Positions 1 through 6,871 of a stretch of 15,346 nt of DNA are shown in pieces. The DNA is from an uncultured Muribaculaceae bacterium (GTDB lineage Bacteria; Bacteroidota; Bacteroidia; Bacteroidales; Muribaculaceae). The notes beneath the pieces are model-generated. The model was not told the origin of the DNA. It saw nothing but the letters and a program-made list of their open reading frames with translations, and searched no databases. The position numbers and the translations under genes were made by a program. Location: positions 1-15,346 of the forward strand of contig CAMWGM010000013.1 in the NCBI GenBank assembly GCA_947173755.1. The letters run 5' to 3'. Each line of letters starts with the position of its first letter. Position 1 is the stretch's first letter.

Positions 1-207
1 TCCCAGACCAACCCCTCCGCCTCCGCCAATCCCGACCTCTCAGCCCCGGTTGACGTCTCCGCTCCCCCTGCCGTCGGCTTCTCTTCCCCTGGGGTCGGCT
101 CCGCAGCCCCTCTCACTGAAAATTCAGACCCCACAACTCCCACCATTCCCATAACTCCCACCCCTCCCACCTCAGTCGCCCCCGATGCCCTCTCTTCTGC
201 AGTTTAA
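1..207 (+). CDS. C-terminal fragment of an unidentified Pro/Ser/Thr/Ala-rich protein
   Basis: Frame 1 is open from the first base to a TAA at 205-207, giving 68 residues without a start in the window. The tail is low complexity: mostly Pro, Ser, Thr, Ala and Val, with short phrases such as TPTIPITPTPPT and a final DALSSAV. No catalytic motif or fold can be recognised, and the gene identity lies upstream. Such tails are usually disordered extensions or linkers. Frame 2 is also open for about 150 nt because the DNA is C-rich, so the frame choice rests on this being the longest frame and ending cleanly. A non-coding origin cannot be excluded. Confidence 0.45.
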   Translation, partial: SQTNPSASANPDLSAPVDVSAPPAVGFSSPGVGSAAPLTENSDPTTPTIPITPTPPTSVAPDALSSAV

Positions 208-252
208 TACCCTTACTAACCCTTTAATTATGCATTTCCCCTGAAATGTAGG

Positions 253-284
253 GACATCCCTTTGGGATGTCAGTCGAGACATCC
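253..284. repeat. Three-arm inverted repeat with two alternative hairpins
   Basis: Arm A gacatccc (253-260), arm B gggatgtc (264-271) and arm C gacatcc (278-284) are mutually complementary. B pairs perfectly with A (8 bp, loop ttt) or with C (7 bp, 6-nt loop), but not with both at once. The layout resembles an attenuator. It starts 45 nt after the stop of the upstream gene, with no T tract and no leader peptide, so it may equally be part of a dispersed repeat. Confidence 0.6.
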
Positions 285-333
285 ACCTTAAGCCAGCGTC
301 ATCACCACCGACGCGCAAGCGACGTTGTCCCCT

Positions 334-350
334 GAGGGTCGGCGACCCTC
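334..350. repeat. Hairpin repeat, GGTCGG(C/A)GACC family, copy 1
   Basis: Perfect 7-bp stem gagggtc/gaccctc around a ggc loop, followed by tcaac-type sequence. It shares the core GGTCGGnGACCnTCAA with the elements at 453-471 and, in reverse orientation, 15319-15337. Confidence 0.6.
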
Positions 351-362
351 AACCCTTCGTAA

Positions 363-432
363 CCCCACCTTAAGCGAGCGGTTTGCCAAACCGAGCGTAG
401 CGAGTTTGGCAAAACCGTGAGCGTAGGTGGGG
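363..432. repeat. Nested imperfect 70-nt hairpin
   Basis: The outer arms ccccacct (363-370) and aggtgggg (425-432) are perfect reverse complements. Inside, cggtttgccaaac (379-391) pairs with 404-417 with one bulged base. The apex carries the cgagcgtagcgag phrase. No T run follows, so it is not an obvious intrinsic terminator. It is most likely a dispersed palindromic repeat, possibly a barrier to read-through between the upstream gene and the regulator. Confidence 0.6.
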
Positions 433-452
433 ACAGTGGAAGGCCCAAGGAA

Positions 453-471
453 GTAGGTCGGAGACCTTCAA
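453..471 (+). repeat. Hairpin repeat, GGTCGG(C/A)GACC family, copy 2
   Basis: The 19-mer gtaggtcggagaccttcaa contains an aggtc/gacct stem with a gga loop. The same 19 bases occur on the opposite strand at 15319-15337, beyond the McrC-like gene, and a variant is at 334-350. Confidence 0.7.
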
Positions 472-481
472 TTGTCCCCCC

Positions 482-509
482 TCTCCACTCTCCGCTCTCC
501 GCTCTCCCC
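482..509. repeat. Four-copy 7-nt tandem repeat
   Basis: Four consecutive heptamers, tctccac, tctccgc, tctccgc and tctcccc, run straight into a C/T tract ending at 516. It sits about 45 bp upstream of the -33 element of the regulator promoter. Changes in copy number would alter spacing but not a reading frame. Confidence 0.65.
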
Positions 510-555
510 CTTTTTTACAATATTATTGCAAACCCTCTACAATTCAGTGACAGCC

Positions 556-586
556 TTTGACGTTAAATCTTTTTTAGTTAATTTTG
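556..586 (+). promoter_or_regulatory. Bacteroidota-type promoter of the response regulator gene
   Basis: The -33 element TTTG (556-559) and the -7 element TAATTTTG (579-586) are separated by 19 bp. This matches the known TTTG / TAnnTTTG consensus of the primary sigma factor in Bacteroidota. Transcription would begin around 590-593, giving a 5' leader of only about 20 nt before the GTG start. Confidence 0.75.
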
Positions 587-613
587 CATGAAACCAACTA
601 AATAGCTAAAGCC

Positions 614-1321
614 GTGAACACCTCCAACCCCCATATTCTCATAGTCGACAATGATGAAACTATCTCTTCATTGCTCAGTGAAAACCTCTCAAGCGAGGGC
701 TATGACGTGGAGGTGGTTTCCGATGCCGAGAGTGCTCTCCGGCTTAATCTTGACACCTTCCAGCTCATCATTTCCGAGACCGATCTGAGTGGCGCCATCT
801 CAGGATTCGAATTTCTCGGCATGGTCAAGGAAGATCCAATGACAGCCCACATCCCTGTCATGTTCTGCTCCTCACTCGATAGCGAGAACGACATCATCGA
901 AGGTCTTAATGCCGGCGCCGACGACTATGTCATCAAACCCTTCTCGCTGCGCGAGATCATCGCCCGCATACGCTCCATCCTGCGTCGTCACCGCAACATG
1001 CGTCCCGCAATGAACTCCCGCGTCATCGAGTATCGCACCCTTATTCTCAACGTTGACTCCCACGGCCTTCTCATCGACGGCGAGACGGTCTCATTGTCCC
1101 CCACCGAATTCACCATCCTCAAACTCCTTCTCCGTTCACGCAACCGTCTTTTCCGTCGCGAGGAGATCTTTGCCGAGGCATGGCCCGGTGAGCAACTCAC
1201 CAATCCCCGTCTCGTGGATGTCAACATCTCACGGCTCCGCAAGAAACTCTCGGGCTACAGCAAGAACCTCGTCAACCGTTCCGGTCTCGGCTACGGCTTC
1301 GTCGACGAGCAGCAGCAGTGA
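614..1321 (+). CDS. OmpR/PhoB-family response regulator with atypical receiver
   Basis: A 235-residue DNA-binding regulator: receiver domain about residues 6-125, winged-helix domain about 140-230 ending in the usual wing (GLGYGFVD). The conserved Lys108 (IKPF) and a Ser86 in place of the usual Thr are present. By alignment to PhoB strand beta-3, the phosphoacceptor Asp appears replaced by Glu55 (LIISET), and the second residue of the Mg-binding acidic pair is Asn13 (VDNDE). Asp57, two residues on, is an alternative acceptor if the loop is shifted. The receiver may therefore be locked active or work without phosphorylation; that is inference. No histidine kinase gene is nearby. The start is GTG at 614: the nearest upstream ATG runs into a stop after five codons, and the promoter lies just upstream. 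rnhB begins 25 nt downstream, so co-transcription is likely. The target genes cannot be deduced. Confidence 0.9.
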   Translation: MNTSNPHILIVDNDETISSLLSENLSSEGYDVEVVSDAESALRLNLDTFQLIISETDLSGAISGFEFLGMVKEDPMTAHIPVMFCSSLDSENDIIEGLNAGADDYVIKPFSLREIIARIRSILRRHRNMRPAMNSRVIEYRTLILNVDSHGLLIDGETVSLSPTEFTILKLLLRSRNRLFRREEIFAEAWPGEQLTNPRLVDVNISRLRKKLSGYSKNLVNRSGLGYGFVDEQQQ

Positions 1322-1346
1322 TCCATTCCGCGTCTTAAACAACTTC

Positions 1347-1952
1347 ATGATGCCTCCCCATTCATTGCTTCCCTCCGCCTCCACCTTTTTTGTTCTTGAG
1401 GCAGGTTGCGATGAAGCCGGTCGCGGCTGTCTCGCAGGTCCTGTGGTCGCGGCGGCAGTCATTCTGCCCGACGGGTGGACCCACCCGCTTCTCAACGACT
1501 CAAAACAACTCACCGAGCGTCAGCGTTCCTTGCTCCGCCCCGTCATCGAGGCTGAGGCCGTTGCATGGTCTGTCGCCGAGGTCTCGGCCGGGGAGATCGA
1601 CCGCATCAACATCCTTCAGGCCTCTATCCTTGCCATGCATCGTGCTCTCGATCGCCTCTCCGTGACACCCGGAGCGATCGTCGTCGACGGCAACCGCTTC
1701 AGCCCTTATCGTGACATCCCTTTTTCCACAATCGTCAAGGGCGACTCACGTCTCGGCAACATCGCCGCCGCCTCGATCCTTGCAAAGACCCACCGTGACG
1801 AACTCATGACCAGTCTCGCCGCTTTGTATCCGGTCTACGGATGGGACATCAACAAGGCTTATCCCACCGCTGCCCATCGCGAAGCCATCCTTCGCTACGG
1901 CCCTTCGCCGCTCCACAGGATGACATTCAAGGGGGTAAAGGAATATCTATAG
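1347..1952 (+). CDS. rnhB: Ribonuclease HII
   Basis: 201 residues from the first of two tandem ATGs. RNase HII cuts the RNA strand of RNA-DNA hybrids and single ribonucleotides embedded in DNA, in the cytoplasm. The metal-binding acidic residues are visible: Asp22-Glu23 in the DEAGRG signature, Asp114 (VVDGN) and Asp151 (AKTHRDE), with the conserved GDS and AAASILAK motifs between them. The length is normal for the family. The same frame stays open about 98 codons upstream, inside the regulator gene, but that part lacks family similarity and is an out-of-frame shadow, so ATG 1347 is preferred. It lies 25 nt after the regulator stop and probably shares its transcript. No convincing T-tract terminator follows on this strand. 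Confidence 0.95.
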   Translation: MMPPHSLLPSASTFFVLEAGCDEAGRGCLAGPVVAAAVILPDGWTHPLLNDSKQLTERQRSLLRPVIEAEAVAWSVAEVSAGEIDRINILQASILAMHRALDRLSVTPGAIVVDGNRFSPYRDIPFSTIVKGDSRLGNIAAASILAKTHRDELMTSLAALYPVYGWDINKAYPTAAHREAILRYGPSPLHRMTFKGVKEYL

Positions 1953-1976
1953 ATTCCTCCCCGGAATTATCGGGGG

Positions 1977-2009
1977 AAAAAATTAGCAGACCCGGCGTTG
2001 CCGGGCCTG
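1977..2009 (-). terminator. Intrinsic terminator of the histone H1-like gene
   Basis: Reading leftward, the arms at 2000-2009 and 1987-1996 form a 10-bp GC-rich stem with one G-U pair and a 3-nt loop, followed by CTAATTTTTT. It lies about 40 nt past the stop at 2048. There is no T run on the plus strand, so it acts leftward only. Confidence 0.8.
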
Positions 2010-2047
2010 CCTGATGGGATGACTCGTTATGTTGATGACGTTCCTTT

Positions 2048-2221
2048 TTATTTGGCTGCGTCAATTGAGTGTTTGCGGAACTGTTTGAGGAGTTTTTCGA
2101 GTTCGAGAGATACTTTGCGGGCACGTGCTCCGGCTGCCTTGTTGCCATTCTCAACCTGAGCGGCTGCGTCTTTTGCAAACGATTCGAAACCGTTGGCAAT
2201 TTGTTCTACGAGATTTTTCAT
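2048..2221 (-). CDS. Histone H1-like small DNA-binding protein (Hc1 family)
   Basis: A 57-residue protein that starts MKNLVEQIANGFESFAKDAA. It has the highly conserved core NGNKAAGARARK followed by the helix SLELEKLLKQFRK. This matches from memory the short histone H1-like proteins widespread in Bacteroidota, related to chlamydial Hc1. They are thought to bind DNA in the nucleoid, although the short forms lack the long Lys/Arg-rich tail of Hc1 and their roles are poorly established. The predicted fold is two amphipathic helices joined by the basic GARARK segment. It has its own promoter (2249-2280) and a strong terminator (1977-2009), so it is a compact monocistronic unit between rnhB and the peptidase gene. 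No alternative start is needed: the ATG at 2221 follows the promoter with a short leader. Confidence 0.85.
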   Translation of the reverse strand: MKNLVEQIANGFESFAKDAAAQVENGNKAAGARARKVSLELEKLLKQFRKHSIDAAK

Positions 2222-2248
2222 TTACGAGAGAATTATTAATTACAAAGG

Positions 2249-2280
2249 CAAATTTCACACATTTTCCTCATATATCCAAA
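2249..2280 (-). promoter_or_regulatory. Promoter of the histone H1-like gene
   Basis: On the minus strand, -33 TTTG (2277-2280) and -7 GAAATTTG (2249-2256) lie 20 bp apart. The -7 box has one mismatch to TAnnTTTG. The leader would be about 20 nt. Confidence 0.6.
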
Positions 2281-2320
2281 TGTTAAACGAATTTTTTTAG
2301 TTTTTACCCCACTTTTTTAC

Positions 2321-2328
2321 TAATTTTG
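2321..2328 (+). promoter_or_regulatory. Likely -7 element of the M16 peptidase gene
   Basis: TAATTTTG is a full match to the Bacteroidota -7 consensus, 20 nt before the ATG at 2349. The region 19-21 bp upstream is T-rich (gttttta) but has no clear TTTG, so the -33 element is weak. Confidence 0.6.
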
Positions 2329-2348
2329 GTCGGTAAAAGGATTAATCA

Positions 2349-3605
2349 ATGATTTCATACACTACTTTTCGGTTGACCAATGGGTTACGGGTCGTTCACA
2401 ACTATGACCCCTCGACCGCTATGGTCGCCGTTGATCTCCTCTACGACACCGGAGCGCGCGACGAGGACCCCGACATGACGGGCATCGCCCACCTGATGGA
2501 ACACCTCATGTTTGCTGGCTCCGCCAACGCCCCCGATTTCGATGCTGTCATCGAGAAGGCCGGCGGTTCCGACAACGCATGGACCTCAAACGACTTCACC
2601 AATTTCTATGAAGTCGCTCCGGCTGTCAACTTTGAAACACTGATTTTTCTCGAGGCCGACCGCATGAAAAGCCTCTCCCTGTCTCAGCGCAATCTCGACA
2701 TCCAGCGGGCGGTGGTAATTGAAGAATTCAAGCAGACCCACCTCTCACGCCCTTACGGCGATCTCGAACACCATCTTCGCGAGATGCTCTTCACCAATCA
2801 TCCCTACTCACACCCGACGATAGGTAAGTCGGTCGGCCAACTTGAGCGATTTTATCTCACCGACCTCCTTAAGTTCTATTCCGAAGGTTATTCCCCCGCC
2901 AACGCCGTGCTCGCCATATCGGGCAACGTCACTTACGAAACGGCGCGACGGGCTGTGGAGAAGTGGTTCGGACCTCTCGAAGGAGGCTCACCTCGCCGGC
3001 GCACATATCCTCCCGAACCTCTTCAGGAGGCTCCGCGCCGCAAGGTCGTGAAAGGCCCTGTCCCTCATGCCCGCATCGTGATTGCATTCCCCATGTCCGG
3101 CTACAACGGTCCTTTCTACCGTGAGGCCGACCTGATCACCGACATCCTTGCCTCAGGCAACTCTTCGCGTTTCTACCGTCGTCTCGTTATGGGATCACCG
3201 CTCTTCATCACTGCTGATGCTTCGATCACCGGCAGCGAGGAACCGGGTCACCTTCGTCTCCAGGCTCAACTTTCCGATTTTTCTAAGGAGGCTCTGATTG
3301 AGGCTGAGGAGATCCTGGTCAGTCAGGCACGTCAGTTGTGCCACGTCTCCTCCTCCGACCATCCCGACGGCGTCACTTCCCGCGAACTCGAGCGTGCCAA
3401 AAACCGCCATGCTTCTCAGACCGCGTTCGGACTCGTCACCTGTCCCGACCGCGCCCTGGCTCTTGCATTGGCCGAAATGCATGGCGAGGATATCAACCGT
3501 TTCGAGGAGGGTTATGCTGCGGTGACTCTTGACTCAGTGACTGAGGCTGCCCGCCGGATCTTCGATCTCCGTCGCGCCTCTACACTGATCTATCTCCCCT
3601 CATGA
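2349..3605 (+). CDS. M16-family zinc metallopeptidase (pitrilysin/PqqL-like)
   Basis: 418 residues with the inverted zinc motif HLMEH (His48, Glu51 catalytic base, His52) and a downstream acidic pair Glu125-Glu126 in VVIEEF that supplies the third ligand. A second M16 domain runs from about residue 190 to the end, with the RIVIAFPMSGYNGP and ASGNSSRFYRRL stretches typical of the C-terminal half. The length fits one two-domain M16 subunit such as the mitochondrial processing peptidase beta type. No signal peptide is visible, so a cytoplasmic location is expected, unlike the exported Bacteroidota M16 proteins. The substrate is unknown; the family degrades or processes short unstructured peptides. 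The gene is divergent from the histone-like gene and converges with the lipoprotein gene, with a 21-nt gap. Confidence 0.92.
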   Translation: MISYTTFRLTNGLRVVHNYDPSTAMVAVDLLYDTGARDEDPDMTGIAHLMEHLMFAGSANAPDFDAVIEKAGGSDNAWTSNDFTNFYEVAPAVNFETLIFLEADRMKSLSLSQRNLDIQRAVVIEEFKQTHLSRPYGDLEHHLREMLFTNHPYSHPTIGKSVGQLERFYLTDLLKFYSEGYSPANAVLAISGNVTYETARRAVEKWFGPLEGGSPRRRTYPPEPLQEAPRRKVVKGPVPHARIVIAFPMSGYNGPFYREADLITDILASGNSSRFYRRLVMGSPLFITADASITGSEEPGHLRLQAQLSDFSKEALIEAEEILVSQARQLCHVSSSDHPDGVTSRELERAKNRHASQTAFGLVTCPDRALALALAEMHGEDINRFEEGYAAVTLDSVTEAARRIFDLRRASTLIYLPS

Positions 3606-3626
3606 CGGCGGGCGAGAAGACACCCC

Positions 3627-5012
3627 TCATTCATACGCTTTTTCGTAGGCTCCGATGCTCCTGACTCGCTCCGTGCCGTAGATATCCTTGCGGCTTTCGG
3701 GCGTGGTCAGCCCCTGATCTGCCCATTCGCGTGCCGGCGATTCGGGATAGAGTCGGTAGTCGAAGAGATAATCCTCTCTGACCGTGCCATACATCGGGTC
3801 CGTGTCCCAGAGGATATTGATGAAGTGGTCGTCATCATTGCCCGCGCTCTTCAGCAGACAATTCCGGAAATAGATCTTTGATCCTTCGAAATCGCCGTGC
3901 GAGAGATCGGTTCCGTTGCCATAGACGATCGAGTTGTTGATATCAGCCTGCAGATACGGCAGCCCCGACCCGTCGTCGGTCTCCTGTGAGAAGTGTGCCA
4001 TCTGGATGCTTGCTCCTCTCAGGGCCGAAAAGAGATAGTAGTTCGCAAATGTGCAGTGGGTCGCTTCGAGTCGGCCCCGGACGATTCCAAGCACTCCTGC
4101 CGACGCTTCGGCCAGTTCCGGGCCCGTGAGTTTCAGGTCAGCATGATAGCCCGTCAGTGAATATCCGGCTGAATTGCGCAGACGGCAGTTCAGAAATTTC
4201 ACTTCTGCCAGCGAGTCGGCCGTCACCCCCTGTTCGGTGTTGCGCACTTCGGTGTGGCTCAGCATATTGCCGCGGCTTTCGGGAGCGAACGTCAGTCCGC
4301 GCCACTGCGATGCCATGAGGTCGAACGAGATGTCCGTAAGCACGTTGTCTGTTCGGTCGCCGCACATCTGCACCCTCGCTTCAGGCGTTCCCTGACATTC
4401 CAGTGTACCTCTGACGATCATCTCCGCTTTCGAATGGAAGCAGAGCGTCACGCCCGGATCAAGGGTCAGTTTCGCACCCGGTGCCACGATCAGCGAGTCG
4501 AAGATCTGGTAAGCCATCCCGGCCTCCCAGCGCTCGTCGCTCTCCACCGTGTAGCCGTGACGGCGGATCACGTCACACCCGTCCGCTCTCACCACCACCG
4601 AGCGCTCAACGCCGTTGGTGATGAAATCTATCCGGTCTGTGAATGCTGTCGGAATTCCCGATCCTGTTTCGGGGAGAGTGGCCTCGACAAACACGTAGAT
4701 CGAGTCGTTTGGTCTGATCTCGATGTCGTTGAATTCGCGTCCCGCCGAGCCGTCCACGTTGATGCGGAATGCCGACCCGTCGGCACCGCGCAGCGCGATG
4801 CGGCTGATCGACAGGATCTTCGGATTGCGGTTGTAGACTTTGAAACTGCTCGTCGGCGTAGGTTGACCTGTAAATGTCACCCCCATCTTGAGCGAGTCGG
4901 TCGAAAATTCGGGCTGTGCGGCTGCCGATGTGGCATAACCGTCTTCTATACAGCCGGTAAGCATTGTCGCGGCTGCGAGTATCGTTAGGAGAGAGAGGAA
5001 AAATGTTTTCAT
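3627..5012 (-). CDS. Lipoprotein with predicted parallel beta-helix fold
   Basis: 461 residues. The N-terminus is a clear lipoprotein signal: MK, a hydrophobic run, then LTGC (residues 18-21), so Cys21 would be lipidated. The next residues, IEDG, are acidic as in export signals that send Bacteroidota lipoproteins to the cell surface. Residues about 35-140 look like a beta-sandwich (FKVYNRNPKILSISRI..., repeated in many Bacteroidota surface proteins). The rest has short strand-and-turn repeats (LTLDPGVTLCFHSKAEMIVRGTL-type, VRNTEQGVTADS, INNSIVYGNGTDL) expected of right-handed parallel beta-helices. No catalytic residues can be assigned and the ligand is unknown. The ATG at 5012 is chosen because it directly precedes the signal; nine further residues upstream are not signal-like. 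It lies 72 nt after dnaX with no promoter seen, so it is probably co-transcribed. Confidence 0.8.
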   Translation of the reverse strand: MKTFFLSLLTILAAATMLTGCIEDGYATSAAAQPEFSTDSLKMGVTFTGQPTPTSSFKVYNRNPKILSISRIALRGADGSAFRINVDGSAGREFNDIEIRPNDSIYVFVEATLPETGSGIPTAFTDRIDFITNGVERSVVVRADGCDVIRRHGYTVESDERWEAGMAYQIFDSLIVAPGAKLTLDPGVTLCFHSKAEMIVRGTLECQGTPEARVQMCGDRTDNVLTDISFDLMASQWRGLTFAPESRGNMLSHTEVRNTEQGVTADSLAEVKFLNCRLRNSAGYSLTGYHADLKLTGPELAEASAGVLGIVRGRLEATHCTFANYYLFSALRGASIQMAHFSQETDDGSGLPYLQADINNSIVYGNGTDLSHGDFEGSKIYFRNCLLKSAGNDDDHFINILWDTDPMYGTVREDYLFDYRLYPESPAREWADQGLTTPESRKDIYGTERVRSIGAYEKAYE

Positions 5013-5084
5013 AGGAAAGGAATGGTGAGCCGACTCCACGTCGGTCCTTGACTATATTAACGCATTTTCCTGCTGATTATTGTG

Positions 5085-6869
5085 TCAGCCCAGCGTCAGC
5101 CCCAGGGTGCTGATCAGCTCGCCGACTCCCGGATTATGTTCCACTATGTGGTTCAGCACCTGTCGCTCGTTCCATGTGTGCGGCGACGGAGCCCCGTCAT
5201 TGATCCTGACCTCGATGGCTATTCCGTCGTTTGCAAGCGTCTCCCTCAGATGACTCAGCAGTTCCCCCATCGCTCCTGTCATTTCCTCATGCTGCTTTTC
5301 GTTCTCGACCGTGACAATATACTTCTGATTCCCCGCAGGTTGAGGTCTGGAGGCTCGCATGGTATTGATCAGGATGTGGCGCGTGCTGTGAGCGTCGATG
5401 AAGGCCTGCCATGCCCCCTCGAATTGCTCTTCCGTGTAGTCTGAGTTTCGTGTTGCGCTCTGCTGCGCCTGCGGTGCGCTCTGCTCCCTCGCGGCGTCGG
5501 ATCCCGTTGCGGGATGGGCGTTGATCTGGACTGTGCGCGTCCTCACCTGCCTGGTAGGCCTTTGAGGTGCCGGTGTCTCATAGCGCGGTGCGGGTGCCTC
5601 CGATGTAATAGTCGGATAGTTGGGTTGGACAGGCTCAGCCTTGGGCGTGGTCTTGACCGTCGGAGCAGGCTGGCTCGCCTGGCCGGACCTTTCGCTCCTG
5701 TGGGAGGTGGCAGTTGCGACACCGATCGGTTTCAACTGCCCCTCGCCTTCGGTGTCGGCTTTACTGCCGGGTGAGGGGCTGCATGATTGGCATATTTTCG
5801 CCAGTGTCAGTTCCACCAGAAACTGCTTGTTGCCGGCGTCGCGCCAGTGAAGGTCGGCGTCATTGCAGAGGGCCATGGCACGCAGCAGAAATTCCGGATG
5901 CAGCCTCACAGCCACTGCCGCCATTTCGGCTCGGGCCTCGTCGTCGGTCTCCAGCAGGGAGATGGTCGACGGATCGCGTGCCACCATAAGGTCCCGCAGA
6001 TAGTCGGCAAGACCGTTGATGAAGAAGTGCGAGTCAAATCCTCGGTCGCGGATCTCCTTATAGATCATCCACGTCTCGAGCACATTCCCAGTCAGGAAGC
6101 ACTCGATCAGGCGGTTGTAGTAGTGGTAGTCGAGCACGTTCAGGTTGTCGAGCGTGCTGCTGAAGGTGATGTTGCCGCGCGACGATGCCGCCACCTGGTC
6201 GAAGATACTGAGCGCATCTCTCATCGCTCCGTCAGCCTTGCGGGCTATCACTCCGAGTGCGGCCGGTTCCGCCTTGATCCCCTCCTCCCGGGCCACATAC
6301 GACAGATGGTCTATCATGTCGCGGATCGTGATCCTCTTGAAGTCGTAGATCTGGCATCGCGAAAGGATGGTCGGCAGAATCTTCTGTTTCTCGGTGGTTG
6401 CCAGGATGAAGATCACGTAGGAAGGCGGCTCCTCGAGCGTCTTGAGAAACGCGTTGAATGCCGCCGGCGAGAGCATGTGCACCTCATCGACGATAAACAC
6501 GCGATACTTCCCCGTGGATGGCGGGACGAGCACCTGTCTCGACAGTTCGCGGATATCGTCTACACTGTTGTTCGACGCTGCATCGAGTTCGATGATGTTG
6601 AGCGAATTGCCGTCATTGAAGGCGCGGCACGACTCACATTCGTTGCATGCCTCGCCGTCAGCCGTCGGGTTCAGACAGTTGATCGTCTTCGAGAAGATGC
6701 GCGCACACGATGTCTTGCCCACACCGCGCGACCCGCAGAACAGGTAGCTGTGGGCCAGTCGCCCAGTGGCGATGGCATTCTTGAGCGTGGCGGTAAGAGC
6801 CTGCTGTCCGACGACGCTGCCGAACGTCGACGGGCGGTATTTTCGGGCAGATACTAAATAGTGGTCCAT
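5085..6869 (-). CDS. dnaX: DNA polymerase III subunit gamma/tau
   Basis: 594 residues. This AAA+ clamp-loader ATPase opens the beta clamp and organises the replisome. Visible motifs: Walker A GSRGVGKT (46-53), a zinc module with Cys65, 75, 78 and 81, Walker B FIVDE (125-129), sensor 1 ATTEKQKI (157-164), and the SRC motif with arginine finger Arg171. Domain III extends to about residue 360. A Pro/Ala/Thr/Gln-rich linker (about 365-475) then leads to a C-terminal domain (475-594) equivalent in position to the tau-specific region. No slippery A-run was noticed near the domain III boundary, so production of a short gamma form by frameshifting is not supported. The promoter at 6887-6916 is embedded in a perfect inverted repeat. 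The lipoprotein gene follows on the same strand. Confidence 0.96.
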   Translation of the reverse strand: MDHYLVSARKYRPSTFGSVVGQQALTATLKNAIATGRLAHSYLFCGSRGVGKTSCARIFSKTINCLNPTADGEACNECESCRAFNDGNSLNIIELDAASNNSVDDIRELSRQVLVPPSTGKYRVFIVDEVHMLSPAAFNAFLKTLEEPPSYVIFILATTEKQKILPTILSRCQIYDFKRITIRDMIDHLSYVAREEGIKAEPAALGVIARKADGAMRDALSIFDQVAASSRGNITFSSTLDNLNVLDYHYYNRLIECFLTGNVLETWMIYKEIRDRGFDSHFFINGLADYLRDLMVARDPSTISLLETDDEARAEMAAVAVRLHPEFLLRAMALCNDADLHWRDAGNKQFLVELTLAKICQSCSPSPGSKADTEGEGQLKPIGVATATSHRSERSGQASQPAPTVKTTPKAEPVQPNYPTITSEAPAPRYETPAPQRPTRQVRTRTVQINAHPATGSDAAREQSAPQAQQSATRNSDYTEEQFEGAWQAFIDAHSTRHILINTMRASRPQPAGNQKYIVTVENEKQHEEMTGAMGELLSHLRETLANDGIAIEVRINDGAPSPHTWNERQVLNHIVEHNPGVGELISTLGLTLG

Positions 6870-6871
6870 CC

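Larger units (their letters stand above)
208..555. other. Gene-free, repeat-rich intergenic region
   Basis: No plausible coding frame was seen between the stop at 207 and the promoter at 556. The stretch consists of short inverted repeats (253-284, 334-350, 363-432, 453-471) followed by a pyrimidine-rich tract with a 7-nt tandem repeat (482-509) and a T run at 511-516. The phrase ccaccttaagc occurs twice (283-293 and 365-375). The 12-mer ttaattatgcat at 224-235 recurs inverted at 15292-15303. This mosaic resembles dispersed intergenic repeats in Bacteroidales genomes rather than a gene. No tRNA-like or riboswitch-like fold was recognised. Confidence 0.7.

Noticed and set aside
253..471. CRISPR array
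   Set aside because: The hairpins differ in sequence, are unevenly spaced, have no uniform spacers and no cas genes nearby.
1053..1346. Extended N-terminus for RNase HII
   Set aside because: The upstream part overlaps the regulator winged-helix gene in another frame, is Ser/Arg/Thr-rich and has no family similarity.
4254..4988. 244-codon plus-strand open frame opposite the lipoprotein gene
   Set aside because: The lipoprotein frame has a clear signal peptide and lipobox, while this frame has no protein-like features.
5085..5800. Programmed frameshift in dnaX giving a gamma subunit
   Set aside because: No A-run slippery heptamer was noticed in the linker region; a single full-length product is the simpler reading.
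5787..6857. 356-codon open frame on the plus strand opposite dnaX
   Set aside because: It lies wholly antisense to a gene with all dnaX motifs and its translation is compositionally odd (His/Arg/Val-rich). It results from GC-rich codon bias.
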